Source: Magnetospirillum sp. WYHS-4
GTDB lineage: Bacteria > Pseudomonadota > Alphaproteobacteria > Rhodospirillales > GLO-3
Direction: 5' to 3'
DNA length: 40,004 nt
NCBI GenBank assembly: GCA_039908345.1
Contig: JAMOBD010000022.1
Location: 1-40,004 of the forward strand
This document shows positions 16,201-24,540 of this stretch, in pieces. Numbering within the stretch: position 1 is the first letter of the stretch; every line of letters starts with the position of its first letter. The notes beneath the pieces are model-generated. The model made no database searches and was not told the DNA's origin. It saw only the letters and a list, made by a program, of their open reading frames with translations. The position numbers were made by a program, and so were the translations under genes.

Positions 16201-17355
16201 TCACTTGCCGGAGACGGCCTTGACGGCCGTCATGTAGTCGCATCCGTTGGCCTTGGCGAAGGCCACGGCGCGGGCATGGCGTTCCAGATCCTCCGGCGCA
16301 ACGGTAAAGCCGTCCGGGGCGGCAAAGGCGACAGTGCCCGATCCGGCCCCATCCACGTCCTTCCCCTGCTCGCCCAACGGCACGACGCCCTTGGGCAGCA
16401 CGGCCATCAGCAGGTCCTTCAAGGCCTGGTCGGGCGCTTTGGCGTCGCCGTCGCCCAACTGGACGGTAGCGGCATCGCCCTTGCCCAGGGTGGTCAGGAT
16501 TTCGACCACCTGTCCCTTGGCGCCGGGTGCCAGGCGGTTGCCGACGACCAAACTGTCGGCGAAGGCCTCGGCATCGGCGCGGGCGGTGCGTTCGGCGAAG
16601 GCAGCCTGGGCGGCCGCAAGCTTCGCCTCGCGTTCGGCCAGCTCGGCCGAACGCTTCTTGTCTTCCTCGGACTCGGCCATCGGGCCATCCTCCTGTTGCT
16701 GGTGAGTCTCTTGGGGGTCGGAAAGGGCGGCCTGCGGATAGGCCTGGGCCTCCATCCGCGCCGCGCCCTCGGCGATCATGTCCAGGTCCCAGCCGTCCAT
16801 GATCCTGTCGGCGGTTTCCTGGCCTTGGTTTTCGATCAGCCAATCCTTGATGCGCCGCAAGATGCGCCCGATGCGCTTCAGGCCGTAGGCGGTCTCGCCG
16901 GCATCGGCTTCGGCCAATTCGACGGTGAACACGCCGGCTTCACTTTCGGCCAGTTCCAGGGGCTTCAGGCCCTTCACGGCCGGCGCCATGGCGCCCAGGA
17001 TGCCGACGTGCCGCAGATAGGGCTTGCCGGGGGTGGGATTGTTGGGGGCGTCGGCCAGGTAGACGGCGGCGGATACGTGGCGGTACCTGCCCGCCCGCAC
17101 GGCGGCGGCCACGTCTGGTTCGACCCATTCCGGATCGACGGTCAGGACGCCGTCGGCCAGGCGGACCGATCCGACCCATCCGACGGCCGGATCGTCATGC
17201 CTGGGGTGCCCCAGACAAAGGGGGGCCTTGTGCTTCAAGGGGTCATAGGCACCCTCCATCGCCGCGAGATCGGCGGCCGTGAAAGTGACGGTGTTGCCGC
17301 CCATGCCGGTGTAGGTGCCCGGCCTCAGGATTTGTATGGATCTGCCCGCCGTCAT
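16201..17355 (-). CDS. Head maturation protease / scaffold (Mu I-like)
   Basis: The 384-aa protein matches the Mu I family: N-terminal protease region with HKAPLCLGHPRHDDPAVGWV, VKPxWVEPDVAAAVRAGRYR-like and HVGILGAMAPAVKGL; then a charged, helical scaffold region (EEDKKRSAELAEREAKLAAA, about residues 225-265). Internal initiation at MAESEEDKKRS (minus-strand ATG near 16680) could yield a scaffold-only form, as Mu gpZ is made from gpI. It is the first gene after a 416-bp gap with a promoter-like region, so it may head a late operon. Confidence 0.85.
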   Translation of the reverse strand: MTAGRSIQILRPGTYTGMGGNTVTFTAADLAAMEGAYDPLKHKAPLCLGHPRHDDPAVGWVGSVRLADGVLTVDPEWVEPDVAAAVRAGRYRHVSAAVYLADAPNNPTPGKPYLRHVGILGAMAPAVKGLKPLELAESEAGVFTVELAEADAGETAYGLKRIGRILRRIKDWLIENQGQETADRIMDGWDLDMIAEGAARMEAQAYPQAALSDPQETHQQQEDGPMAESEEDKKRSAELAEREAKLAAAQAAFAERTARADAEAFADSLVVGNRLAPGAKGQVVEILTTLGKGDAATVQLGDGDAKAPDQALKDLLMAVLPKGVVPLGEQGKDVDGAGSGTVAFAAPDGFTVAPEDLERHARAVAFAKANGCDYMTAVKAVSGK

Positions 17356-17771
17356 CGTGCCACCCGATAAAAGGGGCGCGCCGCCCCGCTCGAAGGGCAG
17401 AATGGGGGACCGGGACCCCTTATATAAGGTGAAGGGCTTCACCCGGCGGGAATGGGAAGACAAGGATCAGGACTCCACCGAGCGGCGGGCGAGTCAAGGG
17501 GGCACCGCCGTCGCCGCCCCCATACCGCGCGCGCAAGGCGTCCAGGGTCGCCGCTAACGCGGGCGCTAACGCCGGAATCGGGACGGGAGCCCCTAGGGGT
17601 GCAGGGAGGACCTTCCGGCGCTGTACGGGCGATTTTTCCCGACCCCTGGAATCCGGGCCGGCGGGGTGCTATGATGATGCTACCGAAGGCACCGGTCGGG
17701 AGCGGCTCCGACAACCGGCTGTCTGGCGCCCCCGCTGGCCGACTCGGCGAGGGGCCCCCATCCCCCCATGC
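17356..17771. other. Non-coding gap before the protease/scaffold gene
   Basis: No convincing gene lies in these 416 bp, although weak GC-rich frames exist. It holds a promoter-like region (17418..17443), two direct copies of GCTAACGC (17553..17560 and 17565..17572), the palindrome CCCCTAGGGG (17590..17599), and an imperfect stem near 17696..17713. In a genome packed this tightly, this is one of only two gaps above 300 bp. Confidence 0.6.
17418..17443 (-). promoter_or_regulatory. Putative activator-dependent late promoter
   Basis: On the minus strand a dyad GGTGAAG-N2-CTTCACC (17428..17443) lies directly upstream of CCTTATATAAGG (17418..17429), which contains a TATATA -10-like box about 65 bp before the protease/scaffold ATG. 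No good -35 is present. Mu late promoters likewise lack a -35 and use a Mor/C-type protein bound to a dyad. The only Mor/C-like gene here is at 25080..25457. The assignment is inference. Confidence 0.45.
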
Positions 17772-18989
17772 TTATCGCCCGAACAGCAGCTGCCCCCGGC
17801 GCTGTTTGTCGATCTGCGCCGCCCGGTCGGACGGCACGAAGGTCCATCCCTCGAACATGCCGTCGCGGACCTCGGCCACCAGGACGAGCTTGCCGCGATC
17901 CAGGCCGTCGATGATTTTGAGGATGCGCCGGCGCAGCACTACCTTGCCGGTGCCTTTGTGCTGCTCGAAAGACAGCCAGACCTCGAAAGGGTCTTCCAAC
18001 AATTCGGGGAGGAAGGGGACGAAGGGGGCACGAGGCAGGGCGATATGCCCGCCAAAGGTTTCCGCGTTGACCAACACTCGCCCGCCGTCCGGCTGAACGA
18101 AGATCCTTTCCGCGCCGCCGATGGCCCGTTCCACCGCCGCCGCCATGGCTTCGGCGTCCGCCGCCGGCGGGCCCAGCCTGGCCTTGGGCTTGTCCAAGGG
18201 GACAAGCTTCGGCCGCCCGGCCGACTGCCAATCGCCGGGCGTCAGGCTTTCCCAGGCCTCCGCCCCGGACTTCCGCCAGCCGTCCATGGCCTGCTCGGAC
18301 AGCTGGTTGCCCCAGGCGGCGCGGCCGGGGTTGTAGGCAAAACCCGGATCGATTCCCTTCGGCACACGCACCGTCCGGTGGCCTTCCGGCGTGGCGATCC
18401 CCTTGGCTTCCCATTCGATATCGGGGGAGCGGCTTTCGGTATAGCCCCAACGATCCAGATCCCGGCGGGACAGCTGCTGCACCGTGCAGCGGCAGTACCA
18501 ACCGTTGGGCGGCGTATGGGTGTCCCAGAACGGATGATCCACCGGCAGGACGGTGCCGTGCAGGGCCCGGTGTTCCGGGCGCGTGCGCCCGTCCAGGATG
18601 GCGATGTAGCGCAGGAACGGTCGCGCGGACTTGAGACGCTGGATCTGCGCCCAGCGCCCCGCCGAATGGCCCATGCGGATGTTGGTGTCCAAAATGACGC
18701 GAGTGCGCCAGTCCCGGCCACCCTTGTATTGCCACCCGTGGGTCGCGACGATCCGGTCGAAATCCTTGCGGAACTCGGCCAGGGTGGTGCCCTGTTCAAT
18801 GGCCTTGCCCACCGCCGCTTGCAGGTCGGCCAGCAGGGCATCCTTCATGGCGCCCGCCACCACGAAGGCGCGGGCGTGCATGCCCTCCCACAAATCCGTC
18901 CAGGCCCGCGTAGGCAGGCGTACCTTGCCCCGGTGGTAGTCGATGGCCTCCCGGAAGGGGACCGGCTCAGCCTTGAGGGTCGGGGCCAT
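17772..18989 (-). CDS. Mu F-like head morphogenesis protein fused to PBECR2-like RNase domain
   Basis: The 405-aa protein has an N-terminal Mu F domain (about residues 30-180) with TRVILDTNIRMGHSAGRWAQ, then DGRTRPEHRALHGTVLPVDH and WYCRCTVQQLSRR, the conserved Cys/His end of the family. Residues about 290-400 resemble PBECR2, a barnase/EndoU/colicin-like nuclease domain found on phage polyvalent proteins: EDPFEVWLSFEQHKGTGKVV, RRRILKIIDGLDRGKLVLVA and a C-terminal LLFGR. The F part acts in head assembly below the portal; the nuclease part may be injected with DNA (inference). It overlaps the portal gene by 23 bp. Confidence 0.85.
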   Translation of the reverse strand: MAPTLKAEPVPFREAIDYHRGKVRLPTRAWTDLWEGMHARAFVVAGAMKDALLADLQAAVGKAIEQGTTLAEFRKDFDRIVATHGWQYKGGRDWRTRVILDTNIRMGHSAGRWAQIQRLKSARPFLRYIAILDGRTRPEHRALHGTVLPVDHPFWDTHTPPNGWYCRCTVQQLSRRDLDRWGYTESRSPDIEWEAKGIATPEGHRTVRVPKGIDPGFAYNPGRAAWGNQLSEQAMDGWRKSGAEAWESLTPGDWQSAGRPKLVPLDKPKARLGPPAADAEAMAAAVERAIGGAERIFVQPDGGRVLVNAETFGGHIALPRAPFVPFLPELLEDPFEVWLSFEQHKGTGKVVLRRRILKIIDGLDRGKLVLVAEVRDGMFEGWTFVPSDRAAQIDKQRRGQLLFGR

Positions 18990-20433
18990 CCAGGGCCTCC
19001 GCGCGGCCTTGCAGATCGGCCAGGGTCATCACCGCGCCCAGGACCTCCGCCGCCTTGTCCACGCCGGCGGTGGCCGCTACCTGGGCCAGGCGTTCGCGGA
19101 AATCCTCAAGGGATCCGGCGGCGGCCAGTTCGGCCTCGGCCGCCGCGATCCAGGCGGCGATCTCCGGGGCCAGCGCCCCGGCGGCTTGGCCGGCCAGATC
19201 GTCCAGGGCGTCCCGGCCGGCGCCGGTAACAGGATCGGCCAGGGCGACGGTCTTGGTCTCGCGGTTGCCCGGATTCCCCGAATCGGCAGGCTGCCCCTGG
19301 CTCCGCTCCCACTTCCCACCGTAGATTTCAACCACGTGTTCGGCGGTGGGGCGCAGGCCGGACATCCGTCCGACGATTTCGTCCCGAGCCGCCCGCGCGT
19401 TAAGGTCCTCGGCATCCGGCAGGCGGCGCCAGACGCGGGGCGGCACTGCCCCGGGGAAGTTCCAGGCGGTCAACCAGGCAGCGACCGTAACGTTGAATGA
19501 CTCGCAGAGCAGGTCGGCATCGCCCCGCACCAGTTCCACCTTCACATCGGCATGGACTCGCGCCTGCGACAGGCTGGAGCCCTCGTCGGTGGTCATGGTC
19601 TGGCCCAGGATCACCTTGCTGATCGCCGAGTCCAGGAACTCCATGAACTTGTCGTAGTTGCCGCCCGACGCCCGCATGGCTTCCAGCAAAGATACCTTGG
19701 CGGATTCCGGCACCGCCACGGCGGCGTTGCCCCGCACCTTCAGCAGGGCCTCCAGCAGTTCGTCGATCTCCGTCTCGGAGGTGCCCTGCGGGTAGGTGCC
19801 CAACACGGTCGGGTCGGACCATTTCTCCAGCGCCAGGCCCCAAAGGCGGGCCGCGTTGCGGCTGAAGTAGTCCAGCCACCACAAAGGCCAGGCCAGGCCG
19901 GGGCCGTAGGGGTCGTCGTCGTTGTCGGACGGCGCCCGGAATAGCCACCACTTGGCCGGCGCCAGTTCCTCCCCGTCCGCCTTGCCTTCGGTCTTCAGGC
20001 GGCATTCGTGGCCTTTCCACAGGAACCGTTCCGCTTTACGGACCCTGATATCCGCGAGGCGCACCCTGGCGCCATCCATGGCGTAGATGGCCTCGGCCGC
20101 GGCGAATCCGAAGAACAGGCCGTGCAGCATCTTGTCGGTGACGGCATCCCATCGCAGCGCCTCCAGCTGCGCCCGCAAGTCATCGGCCGCGGCCTTGTCG
20201 GCCGGGCCATCGCCGCCCGGCTCCACGCCCCATTCGACGCTGGTCACCGCCCGGCGCCGCTGGGCGAAGGCCGACGCGATCTGGTGGTGGCGCAGCAACG
20301 GCCGCGCCCCTTCGGGCGTCATGGATAGGTGCCCATCGGTCGCCATGCCGCCAGCGAAGGCGGAGACCTTGGCCGCCGCGCCCACCTCCCCCAATACCGG
20401 CTTGGCCGGAATGTCCGTCTGGTCAGCTAACAT
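18967..20433 (-). CDS. DUF935 portal protein (Mu gp29-like)
   Basis: This 488-aa protein matches DUF935 portals: LRHHQIASAFAQRRRAVTSV early on, AVPESAKVSLLEAMRASGGN, LDSAISKVILGQTMTTDEGS and SQARVHADVKVELVRGDADL. It should form the dodecameric ring through which DNA enters and leaves the head. It starts 1 bp after the large terminase stop and runs into the F gene, the normal Mu-like order. Confidence 0.9.
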   Translation of the reverse strand: MLADQTDIPAKPVLGEVGAAAKVSAFAGGMATDGHLSMTPEGARPLLRHHQIASAFAQRRRAVTSVEWGVEPGGDGPADKAAADDLRAQLEALRWDAVTDKMLHGLFFGFAAAEAIYAMDGARVRLADIRVRKAERFLWKGHECRLKTEGKADGEELAPAKWWLFRAPSDNDDDPYGPGLAWPLWWLDYFSRNAARLWGLALEKWSDPTVLGTYPQGTSETEIDELLEALLKVRGNAAVAVPESAKVSLLEAMRASGGNYDKFMEFLDSAISKVILGQTMTTDEGSSLSQARVHADVKVELVRGDADLLCESFNVTVAAWLTAWNFPGAVPPRVWRRLPDAEDLNARAARDEIVGRMSGLRPTAEHVVEIYGGKWERSQGQPADSGNPGNRETKTVALADPVTGAGRDALDDLAGQAAGALAPEIAAWIAAAEAELAAAGSLEDFRERLAQVAATAGVDKAAEVLGAVMTLADLQGRAEALDGPDPQG

Positions 20434-20434
20434 G

Positions 20435-22111
20435 TCAGTACCTCACCGTCCTGAATCCTTCGCCCGGCACCCCGGCCATGGCGCGGCCGGGATCGCGCCC
20501 GGCCGTATCCCGTTCGCCGCCGGTGCGGATGCCGCCGGCCCCTCGGACGAATCCCACGGCCCCCGTCCAGAGCATTTCCAGCGCGTCCGGCCCGTCGTCA
20601 TGGTCCGCCATCGGAAAGTGGCGCAGCTGGGACATCAGCGTCTGCTGGTGCGGATGCAGCCGGATCAGCCCGTCCTTGACCGGGATCTGGAGCCCCAGGA
20701 TGCGCAGCACCTTGTCGGTGGTCGGCTGCACGGCAACGGCCGACAGGGGAACGCCCTCGCGGATCGCGCGGCGCATCAGCTCCGTGCGCAGGAACTCCTG
20801 GAACTGCACCGTCTCGACGAACCAGGCCAGGCAGCGATGGCGGCGCTGCATCTCGATCACATCGGCGATGATGGTGTCGGGCAGGCGGCGGCGGATCCCC
20901 GCCTCGATCACGTCCATCCTGCCGCGCTCCCTGTCGAAGGCGCCCACCAGGATGGCGGAGGGATCGTTGCCCCGGTTGTTCTTGCCCAGGCTGGGATCGA
21001 GGGCGCCGAAATAGAGCCAGTCGCCGCTCCGGTCCGTCCAGAACTGGATGGCGGCGAAGGGTGCGTCGTCGGCGTTCAAGGGATCGTTCTGGTATTCGCT
21101 GTCGAAGGCCGAATGCCCGACCTTTTCCCGCAGTTCCATCAGCAGCAGAAGGGGCCGCTTGTCCGGCCACGAGACCACCGCTCCCCGTTCCATTTCCGAC
21201 CGCCATTCGGCATGGAAGGCGCGCGCGGCGGCGGGGCCGTCCACCTTCAGCATGCCGGCCCACTGGTCCCAGATCGCCATGTTGTCCGGCCATTTGACGA
21301 TGGCTTGAAAGACCTTGGAATCCCACATGGGCTTGGCCTTCTGGCGCATGATGACCGCGTCGTAGTGCAGGACGGTGCCCACCAGGATCACGTCGCACTT
21401 GGCGCCGGCCTCGCCCAGGTTGGCGACGCCCTTGTCGAGCCAGGATTCCTGCTTGTCCCGCTGTTCCGGCTTCTTCACGTTCTCGTCGTTTTCCAGATCG
21501 TCGCCGATGATCAGGTCGGGGCGCCATGGACCGTGCTTGAAGCCGCGCACCCGCTGGCCGGAGCCGCGCGCCTTCAGCTTCACGTCGCCCTTGGTGACGA
21601 TCTCGCCTTCCTTCCAGACCCGCCCGGCGCCGGCGGCGTCGGGAAAGTCCATGGCGATCCGGGGATTGACCTCCAGTTCCGCCTTGATCGCCTCGATCAA
21701 CACGGCGGCCTGGTCGTAGGTGTCGCTGATGTAGAAAATGAAGCGCTTCAGCCGGAATACCATGCACCAGAGCACGAAGATCACCAGGTAGGTGGTCTTG
21801 GCCTCGCCGCGGGGGGCGACGATCACCTGGCTGACGCTGTCATCCTGACGCACCAGTTCCGGCAGGCGGTCGATGATCCAGCGCTGGAAGGCGGACGGCT
21901 CGACGGGGCGGCCGTCGGCATGGGGGCGGATGTAGTGGGGAAAGTAGGTGCGGGCGAAGAAGCCGAAGTCGGACTCGGCCTTATCCTTGCGGGCCTGGCG
22001 GGCGGCCAGGGACGGATCGAGTCCATCCACCCCGGCCTCGATTTGGGCACGGAAGTCGGCGGCGTAGTCGGCCAGGCCTTTCTCGAACTGCCGGACGGTC
22101 AACTTACCCAT
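20435..22111 (-). CDS. Large terminase subunit (TerL)
   Basis: The 558-aa protein packages DNA into the prohead. The ATPase part shows a terminase-type Walker A (VAPRGEAKTT, residues 98-107) and Walker B (LIIGDDLE, 200-207). The C-terminal nuclease half has acidic motifs in FGALDPSLGKN and DDGPDALEML. The start at 22111 overlaps the small-subunit stop by 8 bp; a longer upstream frame runs inside the small-subunit gene and is rejected. As in Mu, it should cut headful lengths including flanking host DNA. Confidence 0.9.
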   Translation of the reverse strand: MGKLTVRQFEKGLADYAADFRAQIEAGVDGLDPSLAARQARKDKAESDFGFFARTYFPHYIRPHADGRPVEPSAFQRWIIDRLPELVRQDDSVSQVIVAPRGEAKTTYLVIFVLWCMVFRLKRFIFYISDTYDQAAVLIEAIKAELEVNPRIAMDFPDAAGAGRVWKEGEIVTKGDVKLKARGSGQRVRGFKHGPWRPDLIIGDDLENDENVKKPEQRDKQESWLDKGVANLGEAGAKCDVILVGTVLHYDAVIMRQKAKPMWDSKVFQAIVKWPDNMAIWDQWAGMLKVDGPAAARAFHAEWRSEMERGAVVSWPDKRPLLLLMELREKVGHSAFDSEYQNDPLNADDAPFAAIQFWTDRSGDWLYFGALDPSLGKNNRGNDPSAILVGAFDRERGRMDVIEAGIRRRLPDTIIADVIEMQRRHRCLAWFVETVQFQEFLRTELMRRAIREGVPLSAVAVQPTTDKVLRILGLQIPVKDGLIRLHPHQQTLMSQLRHFPMADHDDGPDALEMLWTGAVGFVRGAGGIRTGGERDTAGRDPGRAMAGVPGEGFRTVRY

Positions 22112-22607
22112 AGCGCTTGGCCACTTCCGCCCCGAAGGGCTCCAGCACCTCGACGAAGGCGGGCCCGTGCTTCGGGTAGTTGTTCCGGATGAAATCGCCC
22201 AGCATGCGCAGCACTTCCTGGGCGACGGCCAGGGCGGACAGTTCCGGGGCCGCCTTGCCGGCCGCCGCCATGGTCTTCGAAAATGCGTCCGCCAGCATGG
22301 ACAAGGCCTGGACCTTGGCCAGCGCCGGCATTTCGCCATCCCCCTTGACCGCGTCCAGCACGCTTTGGTGCAGGTTGATGAAATCCTCGATCAGGGCGCG
22401 GACCAGGACCACGGCCGCCTCGCCCGCCATGGCGCCGGCGGCGCGGGCCTTGTCCCAATCGTCGCCGTCGCGCCGGGCCTTGTCCTTCCACTTCCGTGCC
22501 GTATCGAAGGGCACCCCGCATTCGGCCGCAGCCGCCGGCAGGGGCAGGCGGCGATGGACATAAGCGGCACGCAGGGCCTGGCGCTTCTCGGGGCCGTGAC
22601 GGGACAT
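22104..22607 (-). CDS. DUF1804 protein, probable small terminase subunit
   Basis: The 167-aa protein opens with a helix-turn-helix-like segment (RRLPLPAAAAECGVPFDTAR, then KWKDKARRDGDDW) and continues helical to NNYPKHGPAFVEVLEPF, the DUF1804 pattern of Mu-like phages. Its place directly before TerL indicates the DNA-recognition subunit. Specific pac recognition is inferred. Confidence 0.8.
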   Translation of the reverse strand: MSRHGPEKRQALRAAYVHRRLPLPAAAAECGVPFDTARKWKDKARRDGDDWDKARAAGAMAGEAAVVLVRALIEDFINLHQSVLDAVKGDGEMPALAKVQALSMLADAFSKTMAAAGKAAPELSALAVAQEVLRMLGDFIRNNYPKHGPAFVEVLEPFGAEVAKRYG

Positions 22608-22610
22608 TGC

Positions 22611-22946
22611 TCAGGGCCCTTTCGCCAGCATGGAGGCGACGCTCATCGCCGCGCTGCCGGGCGACGGTCGTTTGACGCCGGGCACGATGGCTCGGCCCTG
22701 GGCGACATCGAGGCCGCGATCCGTCAGGGCGAGGGTGGGGACGGCGGCAACCAGCCCCAGTTGCACGAGTCCCTGCTCGTGTAGCCAGGATGCCTCGACG
22801 GCAAGCCCGTCGCGGGTGACCATCAAGCCGAAGGGAGCGAGGGCATCCACGAGCACGGACAGGTTCGCCATATAGCCGGGCGCTTCCGTCAGCGCCCGCA
22901 GGATGGCGATCCGCTGGTGCTCACGCAGGGTGGTCCCGAAACTCAT
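22611..22946 (-). CDS. Winged-helix phage protein (ArsR-like fold)
   Basis: The 111-aa protein (LREHQRIAILRALTEAPGYM, NLSVLVDALAPFGLMVTRDG, LAVEASWLHEQGLVQL) reads as a small winged-helix DNA-binding protein. Homologous genes lie between DUF2730 and the small terminase in Mu-like phages; none has a firmly known role as far as I can tell. It starts as ATGA over the DUF2730 stop. Confidence 0.75.
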   Translation of the reverse strand: MSFGTTLREHQRIAILRALTEAPGYMANLSVLVDALAPFGLMVTRDGLAVEASWLHEQGLVQLGLVAAVPTLALTDRGLDVAQGRAIVPGVKRPSPGSAAMSVASMLAKGP

Positions 22947-23284
22947 TTGCCTTCCCTCACCTTGACTTCGAGCAGCACGCCCACCTGGTTTTCCAGGGAT
23001 CGCACGGAAGCGACCAGGCCGCTGATCCCGGCGATGGCCTGGGATATTCCGCTCAAGGCCTCGTTGATGCGTTCGTGGATGTCACCCAGGTCGTCGTGGT
23101 CCGGATGGTTCTTCAGCCTCTCCTCGATGATGGTAATCCGGGTCTCGGCCGTGGCCCGCGCCTTGCCTTCCTCATCGAGTTCCTTCTTCGTGGCGAAGGT
23201 CTTCATAAGGGCCCAGCCCGCGACCAGGAAAGCGACGTTGAAGAGCGTCACGGCGACGGGCCAGTATTTAAGAACATCATCCAT
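22943..23284 (-). CDS. DUF2730 membrane coiled-coil protein
   Basis: The 113-aa protein has one N-terminal membrane segment (WPVAVTLFNVAFLVAGWALM, residues 8-27) followed by a long coiled coil to the end. This is the DUF2730 (Mu gp25-type) pattern. The topology also resembles an inner-membrane spanin, and no other Rz-like gene is present, so a lysis role is possible but unproven. Confidence 0.75.
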   Translation of the reverse strand: MDDVLKYWPVAVTLFNVAFLVAGWALMKTFATKKELDEEGKARATAETRITIIEERLKNHPDHDDLGDIHERINEALSGISQAIAGISGLVASVRSLENQVGVLLEVKVREGK

Positions 23285-23551
23285 CTACGGCCCCTCGTAT
23301 TCCGCTTGGCATTCGATGCATAGAATGGCGTCGGGACGGGCCCGGAGCCGCTCGACAGGGATCGCCTCGCCGCAGGCGGCGCAGAGGCGCGCCTCGGCCA
23401 GCAGCCCGGCACGCACCGCCGGATCGTGGCCGGCCAAGGGCGTGGCCGCCGCCGCCAGCCCTGGCACCCAGGTATCCACCTGGCGGCCCCGGATCAGGGC
23501 ATCCCGTTCCCGCTGTTCCAAGTCGCCTGCCATGTCGGCTTCGTCAGCCAT
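23285..23551 (-). CDS. TraR/DksA-type C4 zinc-finger protein
   Basis: An 88-aa protein with a short acidic helical part (MADEADMAGDLEQRERDALI) and a C-terminal C4 finger CAACG-(18)-CIEC in the style of DksA/TraR. Such small proteins bind RNA polymerase through the secondary channel and change promoter choice (family knowledge). ATG 23551 overlaps the lipase stop; a second in-frame ATG lies 6 codons later. The location in the lysis block is usual for Mu-like phages. Confidence 0.85.
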   Translation of the reverse strand: MADEADMAGDLEQRERDALIRGRQVDTWVPGLAAAATPLAGHDPAVRAGLLAEARLCAACGEAIPVERLRARPDAILCIECQAEYEGP

Positions 23552-24368
23552 CGGCGGCGGCCTTGTCCAGGGCCTCGATATAGCGATCGACGTAATGGTC
23601 CAGGACGCCCCGGCCGGGGCGATAATCCAGGGACCGCAGCATCCATTCGGAGCCGGCCCCAAGTCCCCAGTGGATGCCGCCGTCGCCGTCGATGTAGACG
23701 GCCTCGCGGTCGTGACACCAGCCGGTCAGTGCCGGGGGCACCAGAGGCACCATGTCGCAGCGGTTGACCACCCGGTAATGCCGGGTGCTGCTGTGGCGGC
23801 GGAAGGCCGCCGCGCCCTCGGCGTTCAGGCAGCGCGGCGCCCCGAAGGTGGCGATGGCGCGGAAGATCCAGGGCCACAGGGCCGCGGCCAGAACCGTCTC
23901 CGCCCCGCCCTTGGAATGCCCGCAGCCGTAGACCGGCCCCAGTCGGTAGGCGGCGTCCAGCAGGCGGCCCAGACGTGTGGCCACCGCATCCACGCCGCGC
24001 TGGAACCCGGCATGGACCTTGACCTTGTGGCTCTCGCCATCCCCCTCGATCAAGCCCATGGACAGGCTCTCGCGCCGCACGTCCAGGTCGGCGACGATGT
24101 CGGCCGGCTCCTGCCGGGGCTCGGTCCCCCGGAAAGCGACGACGGTGAAGGTGCACCCCTCGCTTTCCCCGAAGCGGGCGACGAAGACCTCGCAGCCCCC
24201 TTCGTCGATGAACCCCACCAGGCGACCGCCCGCGCGGGCCAACGCCCCCGCGATTTCAGCCTCCGTCTTGTAGACCACCTGGGCCCGTCTGGCCAGGAAG
24301 GCCAGGGCGGCGGCGTCCAGATCGGCCGACTCGGCCAGCAGGGCGGCGGGCACTGTGGCCTTACCCAC
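23544..24368 (-). CDS. Class 3 lipase-like alpha/beta hydrolase in the lysis block
   Basis: The 274-aa protein has the class 3 lipase layout: an FRGTEP strand-loop (79-84), nucleophile elbow GHSKGG with Ser152, probable acid Asp205 (NRCDMVP) and His258 (LDHYV). It starts at a GTG (24368) after AAGGAGGGGG, overlapping the holin candidate by 8 bp. No signal peptide is seen. Lying between holin/endolysin and the TraR gene, it may attack outer-membrane lipids at lysis, in the way LysB esterases aid mycobacteriophages; this is inference. The substrate is unknown. Confidence 0.85.
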   Translation of the reverse strand: MGKATVPAALLAESADLDAAALAFLARRAQVVYKTEAEIAGALARAGGRLVGFIDEGGCEVFVARFGESEGCTFTVVAFRGTEPRQEPADIVADLDVRRESLSMGLIEGDGESHKVKVHAGFQRGVDAVATRLGRLLDAAYRLGPVYGCGHSKGGAETVLAAALWPWIFRAIATFGAPRCLNAEGAAAFRRHSSTRHYRVVNRCDMVPLVPPALTGWCHDREAVYIDGDGGIHWGLGAGSEWMLRSLDYRPGRGVLDHYVDRYIEALDKAAADG

Positions 24369-24540
24369 GGTCCCCCTCCTTGCGGATCATGGCCACGGTG
24401 CCGGCGATGGCGACGCCCGCCGTCGAGATGATCTGCCATACCCCCGGCTCCAGATGGACGCCGGCGGCGGCGGCGATGGCGGCGATCCCGGCCCATGTGC
24501 TGGGTTCCTTGAGGCGGTCGATGATGGCGTTCGCGTTCAT
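24361..24540 (-). CDS. Holin candidate, small membrane protein
   Basis: The 59-aa protein (MNANAIIDRLKEPSTWAGIA) has two hydrophobic segments, about residues 15-29 (STWAGIAAIAAAAGV) and 33-50 (PGVWQIISTAGVAIAGTVAM), and a charged C-terminus RKEGDRG. It starts as ATGA over the endolysin stop. Size, topology and place fit a small holin; no motif proves it. Confidence 0.65.
   Translation of the reverse strand: MNANAIIDRLKEPSTWAGIAAIAAAAGVHLEPGVWQIISTAGVAIAGTVAMIRKEGDRG

Noticed and set aside
17553-17572. Direct repeat GCTAACGC x2 as an activator site
   Set aside because: It is more than 190 bp from the gene start and further from the -10-like box than a typical Mor/C site; only noted in the gap description.
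17439-17714. Minus-strand 91-aa frame in the late promoter gap
   Set aside because: Composition is Pro/Arg/Gly-rich without a family pattern, and it would cover the putative promoter. Kept as non-coding.
22112-22339. Upstream extension of the large terminase frame
   Set aside because: It lies wholly inside the small terminase gene and has Arg/Pro/Trp-rich shadow composition; the overlap start at 22111 is normal.
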